A stretch of DNA of 64,000 bases from Flaccisagitta enflata (GCA_965153355.1 OZ231126.1:102920001-102984000), one strand, 5' to 3'; positions 31,193 to 51,860 are shown, counted from the first letter of the stretch. Made by a program: numbers and translations. The notes: generated by a model from the sequence alone, not told the origin.

Positions 31193-31254
31193 CCACATTC
31201 ACGCTGACGAGTCTCAGTTGCTGCTCTTGTTGTTGTTGCTTTTGTTATTTTTGC

Positions 31255-31336
<82 letters not shown>

Positions 31337-31345
31337 TGCGGTTGT
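30995..31345. repeat. Microsatellites (GA)n twice and (TTG)n
   Basis: ga runs at 30997-31087 and 31148-31188, and a ttg run at about 31255-31335. Confidence 0.95.
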
Positions 31346-31541
31346 TTGCGGGCAAATTCTGTCATACCTATTCTTTTTTCATCTAAATGACTCAGTGCTT
31401 TTTTCAACACCCTCGCCCACCCACATGCTGACAGTCTAGTTGTATTACATGATATAGTTGTGAAGTGTTTTATTTGATGATAAGCATACTGAATAATTCT
31501 GTGAGCAATCTCTAACAACAACCATTCCCGTTATCAACAAA

Positions 31542-41308
<9,767 letters not shown>

Positions 41309-41390
41309 AGTTTTTTTTGAATGTACATCCTCGTTTCTTCTTCCATACCCCAACGATATTGAGATACTAGTCTGTGCCAGTTATTTTCAA

Positions 41391-41403
41391 TGTGTGTGTG
41401 TGT

Positions 41404-41482
<79 letters not shown>
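41391..41482 (+). repeat. (GT)n microsatellite
   Basis: About 45 GT units with one GA interruption near 41410. Confidence 0.95.
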
Positions 41483-42616
41483 GGCTTTTATTCAACCCAC
41501 TGATGATAGACAGACTGCTGTATTCGACAATTGGTTGTTGAAATTACAGCCGGCTGCTATGCTACAAAATAGGAAAAAATCCAACTTTCTCCAATCAGAT
41601 TCATAATCCTGTTGATGCATGTGGCACTGTTGTAGTGGCGGGATGCTCAAACAATTTTTGACACGGCGTACAACGTGGGAAAATGAAATGCAGAAAAATC
41701 AAATCGATATTTTGTATTTATTTCAAGAATGCCTTCGCCTCACATCCACCGAGGACGAAACGAGAGAGAAATGAGATTTATTGGAAGGACCAAAAGGACA
41801 ATTTGGATGGGGTTACCATCCGTACACCCTACTTAACAGTAGCGACAGAAAATTTGATACAGAATTTTTTGACACTATCTATTGATTTATTGACAACTTT
41901 GTTTGTTATTTCATATGAAACATTACATCATTTGAAAGTTTATCAAAAGTACTTCAAATGCTGACTTTATGCGAGTTGCTCAGCCCTTTGGTATGGCCTC
42001 AGTATTGAGTCAAAGTATGGTGGTTATAATTTTGCTACTCTGGATTTGAATTTATATAAAAGAATTTTGCATCTGTTTTTTGCTGCTCCAGCTTGAATTA
42101 CCTTATAAAAAATCAAAATGGCCATAGTTCTCAAATATTATAGATTAGCAGATGAAATTATAGACCAACTAATGACCTGACACAGCAGCGTAAAGAGCCG
42201 TGGAGCAAAAATGAAGTATTGAAGGATTTACAGATAAAATTCTCCTAAAATGATAATCATTTGACCATCATGATTAAAATCATCACTGATCCTAAACCGT
42301 AAGAGCAAAATACCTCCACAAGGTCAGCTTTTGAAGCACTTTGGAAGAGTTTTCAATTAAGATTCAATGCAGGGTTGAGAAATACTTCTGATTAGCCATA
42401 TATCCATGTAAGATAGAGAGGGAAGATTGTATGTTCTAGTACACTTTAGGTCATTGTGACCTGGTCTATTACCATACCTTTGGTTCGGTGATGGAAGAAA
42501 CAAAATGTATTCTCGGATAGTATGACGTCATATCTCTTGAATGCTATTGGTGTTTGTATATTGAGGATGATGTATATATTTGTCTTCCCTTTTTTTAGCG
42601 AATAGAATTTGTAAAA
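41483..42616. other. Spacer before element B, no gene recognised
   Basis: Short frames at 41683-41964 and on the minus strand at 42446-42628 show no motif. No terminal inverted repeat of element B was identified here. Confidence 0.45.
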
Positions 42617-42955
42617 ATGGCACATCACACTGATAGGCTATTTGCCCGACTAAGGCGGGAACAAATTCAAATCCCTCCCTACATTTTGGAAAACGCCTGT
42701 GAAATCTTTGGTCATTTAAATCAAGTCAAATTGGAAGCAAATCGCTACAATAAAGAAGCTAAAAGAAGGGATTTGGAAACGTGTGACCAATGTGACCGCT
42801 GCGATCGAAGTTTAGGCAAAGTACAAAACTAAGTAGATGCGTCCATAGAGGGTATTGCTAATTTGACTTTGGAGTTATCGCGGCTGTACCATAAAGAAGT
42901 AACAGATCGGCAAAAAAAGGAAGAAAGAAGGCAAAAAAAAGATTCATGCAACTAA
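42617..42955 (+). CDS. Hypothetical charged helical protein with an internal stop (element B)
   Basis: The first part (MAHHTDRLFARLRREQ to a TAA at 42830-42832) is followed in the same frame by another 40 open codons ending at 42955. Composition is charged and helix-forming, with a C-x-x-C-x-x-C cluster (CDQCDRCDR). No family is recognised. It is the first gene of the array. Confidence 0.45.
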
Positions 42956-42965
42956 AAAAAGAACT

Positions 42966-43341
42966 ATGGCTTTGGGTCAAGGAGCCTACATATTAAGATT
43001 TCTGGATGAGCATGCCCCAAAAGAACTGCACTCTGCTAATTTGGAGGTGTGCCATCGTTTTAACTTTTTTGATCACACTTTATTGGAAGTAAAGGAAGAA
43101 ATAAAAAACAAATTGTGTCATCAGTGGTCTGAATGCGAGTATCTTGAAACTGAATTTGTGGCATTTTTAAAACAAATATCCAACATTCGATTCAAATGTT
43201 TTATACTATTCAAAAATACAATTCAGCATTATTTGATGATAATTAAAAAGTTATCAGAGGAAAATGCTAATCTCCGAAAGCAAGTAGAAGATCTATAACA
43301 ACAACTGCAATCATCTCAACAGCAAAACAACAATGACTGAC
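42966..43341 (+). CDS. Coiled-coil protein with an internal stop (element B)
   Basis: Starts MALGQGAYILRFLDEH and ends its first open part at a TAA (43296-43298) after a heptad-rich stretch (IIKKLSEENANLRKQVEDL). The same frame continues for a further Gln-rich 14 codons to a TGA at 43341. The C-terminal leucine-zipper-like segment suggests oligomerisation. Function unknown. Confidence 0.5.
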
Positions 43342-43698
43342 TATGATATAACTCTGGATAAAGTTAGACTGAAACACTTTACTTCTACCTATAGTCAAAC
43401 AGAACCGGATGAACTTTGCATAGAGGCGCAGTATATAATTGATAACTTCTCTATCATTGAAAAAAAGTGGAGGAAACGAGAGATAAGAAGCATCGCCTTT
43501 TTCGCCTGCTCAGTTGGAATATTAGCGGCAGTTATAGCTCAAAAACTTAAAAAAAAAAAAACATGGAACGTAAGACCTACGATTTACGCTTTCGCACTCC
43601 CTTCACCGCTCAGGTCTGTATATTTTGTTACGCATTTTGGCCCTGAGTTTTGCATTTGGCAATTTCGCAATGATGATTTCACGATGATGATTTCATGA
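43333..43698 (+). CDS. Small membrane protein (element B)
   Basis: From the ATG at 43333 (MTDYDITLDKVRLK) the frame carries a hydrophobic helix of about 18 residues, IAFFACSVGILAAVIA, followed by a Lys-rich stop-transfer QKLKKKK. It overlaps the start of the ATPase gene, so the sequence after about 43560 in this frame may not be part of the protein. Polinton-like elements often carry a small membrane protein before the ATPase, but I cannot assign homology. Confidence 0.5.
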   Translation: MTDYDITLDKVRLKHFTSTYSQTEPDELCIEAQYIIDNFSIIEKKWRKREIRSIAFFACSVGILAAVIAQKLKKKKTWNVRPTIYAFALPSPLRSVYFVTHFGPEFCIWQFRNDDFTMMIS

Positions 43699-44439
43699 TA
43701 ATGATTTCATAATTGAAACACAGGTGATTGGAATGAGCGGTCAGGGCAAGACAGAATGGGTGAAACGTTTTCTTTTGCGGCAAGCGGAGTTGTGCAGTCC
43801 TCCATTAGATTCTGTGGTGTGGTGCTACCAAGAGTGGCAAAAGGCGTACGAGTCTTTAAAATTTCAAACTAAAAGTGGAGAGTTAAAAGACGTTACTTTG
43901 ATCAAAGGCATCACACCCGAGGTTGTTGAGAGGGATCAGATTTATGGCAGCATGGGGCTTGTTATAGATGACTTATCGGATGCAATAGATGACAAGTTCG
44001 CCGCTTCCTTATTCACGCGTGTTTCTCATCATAGGTAATAGTAATAGGCTAATAGGGTAATAGTAATAGGTTAATAGGAACAGATATGATCAATATTCTT
44101 TTTTTTTTTCAGGAATGTGTCTTTTTTCTTTGCCAGAATATATTCTCCAAAGAAAGATATTTCCGAACCATGTCTTTGAATGCACATTTTTTTATTATCT
44201 TTCGAAGTAGCCGTGAAAATTCACAAATCAAAATTTTGGCCCGCCAGATGATGGGTAGTTCCCGAGCTTGGGAGCTAGAAAAAGCGTATACAATGGCAAC
44301 AGCTACTCCGCACAATCCACTTATTATTGACTGGCGTCCAGAAACCGATGATAAAACGAGATTACGCTCGAATATCATACCTCCAGATACCCCTATTGTT
44401 TACGTGAGTCATGGGCAAACAAGCAAGAAGTCGAGATAG
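43563..44439 (+). CDS. FtsK/HerA-type genome-packaging ATPase (element B), three exons
   Basis: This is predicted to drive DNA into the capsid. Exons are 43563-43613 (MERKTYDLRFRTPFTAQ), 43724-44034 and 44113-44439; introns are GT-AG. The Walker A motif is IGMSGQGKTEWV, spanning the first junction, and the Walker B motif is LVIDDLSD. A QNIF segment followed by RTMSLNAHFFIIF matches the arginine-finger region usual in this family, but it lies one frame away from the splice junction, so a one-base change sits in the T-run near 44120. The stop at 44439 overlaps the next gene by 29 bases. Length of about 230 residues is normal. Confidence 0.85.
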
Positions 44440-44764
44440 TAGGGTGAAGCAACATGCAGATCTGTTGTCGTATTTGCAGAAAATATCACCTGTGCAACAG
44501 AAAAGAATTATAAATAGCCTTTCAAGACCAGGCATCGAGGTCTTCTCCAAAATCGCACTCAACTGTATTCGAAAACGGATCAGCCTAACTCCAGCTCAAA
44601 TTAAAAAATTAAAACCGTATGAATATCAAATTAAGCAGTTGGCTCTTCGTAAAAACAGCATTGCAAAAAAGAAAACCCTATTAATGAACGGAGGGATTCT
44701 AGGCTCGATCATATCAGCTTTGGTTCCTTCTATTTTATCAACGGTGATAGGAGCGGCGAGTTAA
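44411..44764 (+). CDS. Conserved Polinton small virion protein (element B)
   Basis: A 117-residue basic protein, MGKQARSRDSRVKQHAD, shows a pattern I recognise from animal Polintons and adintoviruses: LTPAQIKKLKPYEYQIKQLA, then a Lys-rich helix, then a Gly-rich hydrophobic tail (GGILGSIISALVPSILSTVI). The tail resembles a membrane-inserting or lipid-associated segment. It is intact and overlaps the ATPase end by 29 bases. The molecular role is unknown. Confidence 0.75.
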   Translation: MGKQARSRDSRVKQHADLLSYLQKISPVQQKRIINSLSRPGIEVFSKIALNCIRKRISLTPAQIKKLKPYEYQIKQLALRKNSIAKKKTLLMNGGILGSIISALVPSILSTVIGAAS

Positions 44765-44769
44765 AAAAA

Positions 44770-45636
44770 ATGGAACAAATGTACATGATTCCCTCCGATG
44801 AGTACAGTGCAAAGAGAAACGAGACACCTGCCCCAGTTATGAAACCCGCATCTGAGGAAATCCCAGATATGACAGGATCAGGGATAAAGAAAGAGGGAGA
44901 TGATATCAAGTTGATGCGGCTTTATGATCGGATGGTGAAAGCTAAGGGTTCAAAACAACTGAAGGAAGAGAAACAGATGGCGGATCTACAGTTGCGATTG
45001 AAGCCAATTTTAGGGTCTTATGTGTCAGATAGTAAAGCTTTACTCAAAGGCATACCTAAAGCGAGGATACCGCAAGCTGAGTTTATCTTGTCAGTGTTAA
45101 CGCGCTTGCCCAAGGTTAGTTTGAATGAGAAGCATCTACTTATTGACGGTGAGGCTGTGTCCGACCATGTAGATGTCGTGCTTAAAGATATCTTAGCAAA
45201 TGAAATATTTGGAGTAAGGTCTCTCATTCAGCGTCTAAGGACTAAAGATGAGGATGATTCGTCAGCGTTTGAATCATTTACCAATAATATGTCAGAGTTT
45301 TTGGAAGGAAGTAGAAGGACAGGCCCGAAAACATCTACACCTTGGAAATCAAATCGAAAAAGTCGCATCAGTGGAGCTATAAATGAGTTACGACAGGGAG
45401 CAAGTGCCCAATCTGCTTCCTCATCAGATACTAAAGCTGCTTCTTCGTCAATTGCCGAAGAGTGGCCTGGTCCAGTCTCTCCTAGCAAAACCCTGAAGGA
45501 TTTGAGTCTGCGGGAAAGATCGCATATGTGCCTTAGAGAGAACGCAAGGGGACGTTCAAAGTCGCGGGTTCCACGTTCAAAGTTGCGAGCGCAACGAGGA
45601 AATGGACAAGGAACAGTCCAATGGGAGGCGTACTGA
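44770..45636 (+). CDS. Conserved Polinton virion-type protein (element B), 288 aa
   Basis: The frame begins MEQMYMIPSDEYSAKRN six bases after the previous gene. The N terminus (YMIPSDEY), a short Gly-rich linker TGSGIKKEGD and the segment VSLNEKHLLIDGEAVSDHVD follow the layout of a protein commonly encoded before the integrase in animal Polintons. The C-terminal third is Ser/Arg-rich and ends with RSKSRVPRSKLRAQRG, suggesting nucleic-acid contact. The frame is intact and overlaps the integrase start by 35 bases. Virion structural role is inference. Confidence 0.7.
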   Translation: MEQMYMIPSDEYSAKRNETPAPVMKPASEEIPDMTGSGIKKEGDDIKLMRLYDRMVKAKGSKQLKEEKQMADLQLRLKPILGSYVSDSKALLKGIPKARIPQAEFILSVLTRLPKVSLNEKHLLIDGEAVSDHVDVVLKDILANEIFGVRSLIQRLRTKDEDDSSAFESFTNNMSEFLEGSRRTGPKTSTPWKSNRKSRISGAINELRQGASAQSASSSDTKAASSSIAEEWPGPVSPSKTLKDLSLRERSHMCLRENARGRSKSRVPRSKLRAQRGNGQGTVQWEAY

Positions 45637-46882
45637 TATTCTATCTAGGATATACTACAATTTGAGCAATGTCGCTGGCCACACATCCACTCCTAAAGTT
45701 CTTTGGCGGAAGGCAAAAGAGGAAGGGCTTGATGTAACTCTAAAAGATATAGAACATTTCTTGAGCGGGCAATTATCGTACACGCGTCATAAGCAGCCTA
45801 CAAGGAAGTTTCCGCGACGTAAAGTGTTGATTCTACGACCTAATCGTTGTTGGGCTAGTGACTTAGGTATAACAAGGAAATGAGATTTTTACTTTGTAGT
45901 AAGGATTTTTATGTGGAGATACAGAAATTTCTTCTATTTTGTCTTTTCAGCTTTTGTGGATGCACTTATGGACTACAACAATGGCTATTCATACTTGTTA
46001 ATTGTATGTGACATTTTTAGTTCCAAAATTTGGCTGCGCAAGCTCAGGAAAAAAACTGCGAAAGAAGTGGAGCTCAATTTGAGGAGTATTATTCAGGAAA
46101 ATGGAGGGACAAGCCCTGATCGCATGTGGACGGATCGCGGGACGGTAAAAAATGGGTCAGATGGATCAGGGTAATGGATAAAAGTAAGGTGGATAAAAGT
46201 CAATCTTGGTATTTCTGTTGTTCTAGAGGAATTCACTGCTTTGAAGAAATTTTACGAGGAATTTGAGATACATCGATACAGCACACATTCACCTTTGAAG
46301 TGTAGCGTCATTGAAAATAAGGTAATTGGACAGATTACTCTGACTGTTACATGTACAATGATCATATGTGATATCATGTGACAAGTCAAATTTTGTTTAT
46401 TTAAGGTTGAGGAAGTGGAGTCGTTGATGTACCGTAAAATGACAGCTGATAATTTGCATACTTGGTATACATGGATTCAATCTGTGGCTACACACCTCAA
46501 CCAGAAGAAAAGAAAAAAGCTGTACAATCTGTCGGCGAATGAATGCTACGAGGAAAAGAATGTCGAGTTTTTGAGACGAAAGTATTTAGAGGATTACAAG
46601 GCGTATGCTACCAAGCACAATAAGCCCGTTTCTGTGCGAGTAGGCGATACTAAGGAAGGTTATCGACAAGACAAAGTTGACCCCACGCGGTTATGAACAT
46701 CAATTTGGACCGGAATTGCTGACCATGGAGCAGATCTCTATGACAAATCCATGCACAATAAGAATGAAAGGTAGAAAACAACGCTTCTATGAAAATGAAG
46801 TTATAAAAAGCCGAGCGCCAGCGACGGAAAAAGAAAAAGTTTACTTCATCGAAAAAGATGAAAGGTCAACGAGAGGCGATTA
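45602..46882 (+). CDS. int: Retroviral-type integrase of element B, four exons, one frame change
   Basis: Exons are 45602-45866, 45951-46144, 46229-46321 and 46406 onward, separated by three introns of 84 nt each with consistent phases. Catalytic residues are D in NRCWASDL, D in RMWTDRGT and E in SVIENKVEEV. The core also shows YSYLLIVCDIFSSKIW, typical of Polinton integrases. The C-terminal DNA-binding tail (RGYEHQFGPELLTMEQI) lies in another frame from about 46677, next to a CCCC run, so one base has been gained or lost. It follows the virion proteins and precedes the penton. Its introns contrast in size with those of the element-A integrase. Confidence 0.85.
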
Positions 46883-46991
46883 AGAAACGGAAAGACGTCC
46901 GCGGGGGATATTCAATATTTGCTGCGATCACGTAACGACGCTACAATAGGGACTTGGCTTAACTCATCTCAGTATCGCCAACTTCTTCAGG

Positions 46992-47937
46992 ATGACCTTG
47001 TCAAGCCGTTATAGCTATTCGGAATATGTCGACCTTTTTTCGGATTCGAGCATGAAAGCTCATCCGCTTAACTCGATAAGTTTGTTTAGTAACGACTTAA
47101 TCAAAGCGCAATTGTTACCGGAATCTGCCCAACTAGGGTTAAGCGAGATCGAATTTACAATATATCTTCCGTCGCTCAGACTGTCCAGAATTCTTCGATT
47201 TCTTACATCCCTGGCCGCCGAATACCCCAAGGAATCCCAATGCATACGTCACATGGGGACGATTTGTGGCAGCGGAGATCGTCGACGGATGTTATCGCAC
47301 GCACCAATCTATCTGCGACATGCTAAATCACGCGTTGCAAAATTGTGGCGTACCACAGTTAAAAAACAAGACGGTGTTTACCTACAATCCAATCACGATG
47401 AAGTATTCATACGATGTGAAGGGGCTGTGGCTCTCAATTTTTATAAGAGGAGATCTTTTGCTTTTATTAGGCTGCCAATTGGAACATCTTACGTTAGGTT
47501 CTTACATGTGCTTCGGATTATCAAAAATTGGACCGTCCTATCGATATGTCGATTCTAGCGGGACTGTCAAAGATTGTATGTTCGATCAGCCCAAGTTCCA
47601 GTACCAAGTTTCCGAGAGGTTAACGGCAGACAGCTTTCCTTATGTTGCGCAAATATGTCTGATTACTTCAATTGCGGTGTATACAAATATTATACAAAGC
47701 CAGAAAGCGGGCGACAATTGGGTAGACTGTCTACGAATCGTCAATATTCCCAAGTTAGAGCCAGGGGAAAGTACCGTAATTCAGTTTGATAAGCCTTATT
47801 TCTTAGACGTCAAAGATTGGTTTTTGTCAACTATAAAAATAGAGCTGCGGTCGCTATCGGGAAAGCCCCTTGATTTGAAGGTTGGCAGAGTGCGTCTGAA
47901 GCTACGGTTTATTGAGAAAAATACTGTGCTACCATGA
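46992..47937 (+). CDS. Penton-like minor capsid protein of element B, one frame change
   Basis: The N-terminal part (SEYVDLFSDSSMKAHPLN, then LGLSEIEF) fits the usual penton start. The remainder is open in another frame from about 47150 to 47937, with YVTWGRFVAAEIVDGCYRT, CFGLSKIGPSYRY, and the jelly-roll C-terminal strands (IVNIPKLEPGESTVIQFDK, VKDWFLSTIKIELRSLSG, VGRVRLKLRF). One one-base change near 47150-47160 separates the parts. The stop overlaps the start of the next gene by one codon. About 315 residues in all, normal for the family. Confidence 0.8.
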
Positions 47938-48413
47938 GGATCATAAGGCTGCCCTATCGCCGTCAGCAGATAACAGGGTGAGGAATCGGCGGTATTTTTG
48001 CTAGACTCTTATCATTCGCCAAGCCAGTTCTAAAGTCCGTTGCCAAATTGGCGGCTCCTCTAGCAAAGCGGACATTAAAGACTTTAGGCAAGGAGGCACT
48101 AACAGCTACAACTTCCACATTAGGGGATGTGCTAAGTGGCGAGATGTCGGCTAAAGAGGCTTTTTCCAAAAACGCGAAAGCGGGATTGAGTAATGTCGCC
48201 CGTACGACGAGAAAGCGAGTAAAAGAGGCTTTGGAAGGCGGAACGGAGCCTATTATACCTATAAAAAGAGCGAGGAAGCGACGTAAACAATGAGGAAAGG
48301 GATCAAGACCTTCCAAATCACGATCAGCTAAACCAAGGAAGAAAAAAGGTCGACAAAACAAGAAGGCTTCAGGACGCCGGCATCGTCACCCACGCAAATC
48401 CATCTTTGCTTGA
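47934..48413 (+). pseudogene. pVI/pX-like Gly-rich and basic virion protein with two internal TGA codons
   Basis: The ATG at 47934 begins MRIIRLPYRRQQITG. The frame then meets TGA at 47979, continues GIGGIFARLLSFAKPVLK with Ala/Lys helices (LGKEALTATTSTLGDVLSG), meets TGA at 48291, and continues with a highly basic tail (SRSAKPRKKKGRQNKKAS) to TGA at 48411, six bases before the MCP start. The GIGGIF core, Ala-rich helix and basic tail are characteristic of the Polinton/adintovirus protein related to adenovirus pVI/pX, thought to act on membranes or in the core. Composition continues unchanged across both stops, so both look like recent losses. Confidence 0.75.
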
Positions 48414-48419
48414 GCCATC

Positions 48420-50313
48420 ATGTCCGACGAAGCTTTAGCGCCATCGGGAGTGAAGCCCGAAGAATGTATCAGCGGATTGATTGACTGGTGGTCGTCAATA
48501 CCTTTGGAACCAAACCTTGAGGGAAGCTATTATTCTGTTCACGTACCAGACGCGCCCTTAACGATATCTTCCAATATGGTCACCATTCGAGTACCAAGCT
48601 GCGACGACCTGATCTCGCTTGCCGATTCGTACATAAAGATTTCGCTCCAGATTCTCAAAGCGGATGGAGCGACGAAGATCGAAGATTGTAAGGCGCTTGG
48701 TGCAACTCAAGATTCCATCGGTTTCATCACGCTGCCCGCTTCATCAATCTTTTCGTCAGTGCAGTTGAGGGTTAATGACACCCTGTTGTCAGATTCGTAT
48801 GGGTGTTCCCATTATACAAATTACATACAACATATCATGAATTATAATTCCGATGCGATTAAGAGTTGTCTGCGTTTGGAAGGGTTCTACGTTACCGCGG
48901 ATAACACCGCCGCGATCGATGCCTCCGGAGCGGTGACCGCTTCAGATTCCCCGTACAAGCGACTTGCGGCGTTAACAAAACAGTCCAAAATAGCGACTTT
49001 CATCACTGCTATCAACCATCCATTAGCCCATCGAGCAAAATGTTTGCCAGCGCAATGCCCCCTCAGCTTTGACTTTGTAAAAAGTATACCGGAATTTGCA
49101 CTGTGGAGTAACAAAGCTTTGGGGGAAGATAGAATCTATAAGATAGTCGATATGAAGATGTACATAAAAAAAATCTGATTACGTCCTTCAAAAAAGTTAG
49201 AGTTGGAGAATCACTTAGCGAAAAAAGCGGCCAATTTTCCGATGCGAAATTGCTTTACAAAGCCCCTGTTCATCGATCGCCTTGTCAAAAATATCTCGTT
49301 TGACGATGTCTTCAACCAACGATCGGTGGGTGGCGCGTATACATTTATGTCATATGTTGATAGATTACGTGAGAAGCCATTTCAATAAGTCTATATCATT
49401 GTGCCTAACAGGTTCCTGATCTCGCGATTGTGGCCTTTTGCTTGCAAACAGATTACCGAGGAGCGTATGAGTACGTTTTCCCCCTTATGATCGCTTGAAA
49501 CTCATTTGCATATTGAATAAGGCTCATTTGCATATTGCAGTCTCGCGTTTTGATTAGAGGATTTTTTTTCCTTACAGCACCTGTCCCTACACTTTCAAGC
49601 ATTTTGGAGTTTCAGCCATTTCCATCACATGTAATGGGCAAACATATCCAAGCCCGCAAAGATTTGAACCCAAATGGACAGGCGACGACGCTGATTACTC
49701 GCGCGAATACTTCTCCATTTATTCCAACCTGCTGAAATTTGACAAAGGCAGTATAATCACACCTTCGATGTACAAAGGAGGCGGATATTGTCTTTTTTTG
49801 TTTGATTTTGGATCAAACGTCAAGCCTTACGATCGCGATCATTTAGTCCCCAAGAGGTGTGCATAAAAAGACATGGTATTGTGAGTTAGTTTTGATTCAT
49901 TTGCGCAATAGGCTACGTAGTGAATTTGTTTAATTATCAGGTCTGGAGCTTGTCGCCTTGATATTTCATTTGAAGCATCGACTACCAACGAGCAACTCAC
50001 ATGTTTGGTGCGTCAAAGGAAATGTGATAACGTGTTTTTGTATCATTCCAATTCTTGCTCTCTGCTTCCCAGTTTCTATCAGCTAATTCCCAATTCCTGG
50101 TTCTTAATTCCCATCTCTGAGCTCCCAGCTCCTGATTCCTGGCTCCTGGCTCTTGGCTCCCAGCTCCCGGCTCCTAGCTCCCGGCTCCTTGGCCCTAACC
50201 GGACTAGTCGACCTTGACTAATGATTTTTTTTTTTCCGCAGGTGTACACGGAGGAAGATGTGAATGTCACGATTGACGCAAATCGAAATTTGGGGCGTGA
50301 TTTCTTCATGTAG
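48420..50313 (+). CDS. Double-jelly-roll major capsid protein of element B, five exons, one disruption
   Basis: Predicted hexon-like capsomer protein. Exons: 48420-49325, 49412-49470, 49578-49856, 49941-50007, 50242-50313; four GT-AG introns with matching phases. Family-like stretches: IPLEPNLEGSYYSVHVPDAP, LADSYIKISLQILKADG, SIFSSVQLRVNDTLLSDS, YTNYIQHIMNYNSDAIKS in exon 1, YTFKHFGVSAISITCNG and YKGGGYCLFLFDFG in exon 3, and VNVTIDANRNLGRDF in exon 5. The layout matches F54H12.2-like Polinton capsids. An A-run is followed by a TGA at 49176-49178; downstream coding continues in the same frame, though residues just after the stop fit better in a shifted frame. Intron 4 is long because of a ctcccagctcctgg minisatellite. 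Confidence 0.85.
50100..50200 (+). repeat. Minisatellite in MCP intron 4 (element B)
   Basis: Degenerate tandem copies of words such as agctcctggctcccagct enlarge an intron that is otherwise similar in position to its 84-nt neighbours. Confidence 0.8.
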
Positions 50314-50315
50314 TC

Positions 50316-50935
50316 ATGGACTCGGATGAGCTTGATGAGCTTTTAAAGAAGGATGAATTCTGCCGATATTCCTATCAAGGAACAAAAGCGTTGGATGAAC
50401 TTCCCGTCCCCCTCCCACCGCTAAAGCAATATATCGTCAATCTGGATAAATGTAAATGGACCTATTGAAACGAGGCTATCCGATGTATCTATTCCTATCA
50501 TCGTAAGCTGTCTTCCTTCCCCTTCTTCTTTCAGCGGGTCAGCCTGGCAGTCACTGGATATATTGCGATTCCTTCATGTACCCGTCAACCACTATCTTGT
50601 GGGTTGATCCTTTGGGCTTACCCCCTCCCTTATTTATCCAGAGGAAAGTTCTGGACGCCGGTCAGGATATCTGTTATAACGACCAACAGGTCCAGGATGT
50701 AATCAGTAAAATCTGCGGAAATGCGGCTGCTATTTTCTGCCTTTTGAGATTGAGAGTATTCTCCATGGATGAAATTCTCTACAAGTTCTTTAAAATTCAG
50801 GACGGACAGTATTTAAGAAACAGTTTCTTCAGCAAATTGGTCACATCTTCTCTGACGACGCTAAGAGATAAAGGAGTAATCGACTGGGAAGCCATTTTAT
50901 CAGCCGCCGACGATTTTCTAAATAAAAACTTATAA
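50316..50935 (+). CDS. Adenain-like maturation protease of element B, two exons
   Basis: The start at 50316 (MDSDELDELLKKDEF) follows the MCP stop by two bases. Exons are 50316-50451 and 50535-50935; the 83-nt intron is GT-AG and phase-consistent. The family pattern is clear: YQGTKALDELPVP, YIVNLDK, then catalytic His in GQPGSHWIYCDSF, an acidic residue in LWVDPLG, Gln in YNDQQVQDVI and Cys in KICGNAAAIFCLLRL. It matures capsid proteins in related viruses. Length of about 178 residues is normal and the frame is intact. Confidence 0.85.
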
Positions 50936-50937
50936 AT

Positions 50938-51678
50938 ATGGCAGACAATTCAGCCCACGACATCGCAGCTCCAACTTGGATTAAACAATTAGAGGAATAT
51001 GAAGACAACCATTATGAAGGGCAGAACTCACCACCGTCGACGACGCCGGTCAAGACGGAAATCTCCAAAATCTCGCCAAGCACGAGTCAGGATGGCGAGG
51101 CAGGCGGGATTCGGACGCTGCCAAAAGGGAAAAAGAGCGGCGTCGGGAAGAAGAAGGAAAAGAAGAAGTCCGACGATGTCGAGCTCCAAAGTGCGTCCGC
51201 TATCGACCCTAGAGCTGTATCAGAAGCGCCTGAAGAGGGTTTAGCCTCTCAATGTGAGAAATACGAGCTCATGCGTCGGCAATATCAAGTGCTTTACCAT
51301 AATTACGTTCATTTACGATCGCGATATCAGCAATTGGAACGACGCCATGGGAAGTGTCCTTTGACCAAACGTTCAAGAAAGGATCTTAAGGCCGATGAAA
51401 CCAACCTGAGCGCCGCCGTCGACGATATGCTGCAGGGAATCGCTGAGGGAGTTGATGAAGCGGCGGTAACTGACGACGATGAGTCATGCCTTCAGGGAGA
51501 GGAAGACGAAGGTGTGTCAATGAGAGAGAGGAAGGAGCGGAGAAAGCGCAAATCAGCGGCTGCGAGGAAGAGGAGTAAATCTAAAGCTGCCGCTGCAGAG
51601 GAGGAGGAAGAAGAGGAGGGGAACTTGAGAGCCAAAATAAAAAAAAGAGGAATTTCCTCTGTTTGGATGCTCTTGTAA
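50938..51678 (+). CDS. Charged coiled-coil protein of unknown function (element B)
   Basis: Starts MADNSAHDIAAPTWIKQ two bases after the protease stop. A Lys-rich segment (KKSGVGKKKEKKKSDD) is followed by a helical YELMRRQYQVLYHNYVHLRS with heptad character, an acidic stretch, then a basic ERRKRKSAAARKRSKSKA and a Glu run. The mixture suggests a nucleic-acid or core-associated protein. I do not recognise it. The frame is intact for 246 residues. Confidence 0.6.
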   Translation: MADNSAHDIAAPTWIKQLEEYEDNHYEGQNSPPSTTPVKTEISKISPSTSQDGEAGGIRTLPKGKKSGVGKKKEKKKSDDVELQSASAIDPRAVSEAPEEGLASQCEKYELMRRQYQVLYHNYVHLRSRYQQLERRHGKCPLTKRSRKDLKADETNLSAAVDDMLQGIAEGVDEAAVTDDDESCLQGEEDEGVSMRERKERRKRKSAAARKRSKSKAAAAEEEEEEEGNLRAKIKKRGISSVWMLL

Positions 51679-51860
51679 GAGCCGACTATAAAAAGCATGG
51701 ACTTTCATCCCGTCGCCTCTCTTCCTTTTCTCTCTGTTTCTCTCTCTGTTCATCATTTTTGTCCTCGCCGTGGAACTTGTTCTTCTCTCTTTGTTCACAT
51801 TAAGATTAAAACCAAGCGACGCAAATTGAAACAGTTTTCTCTCTTTCTCTCTCACTCACA

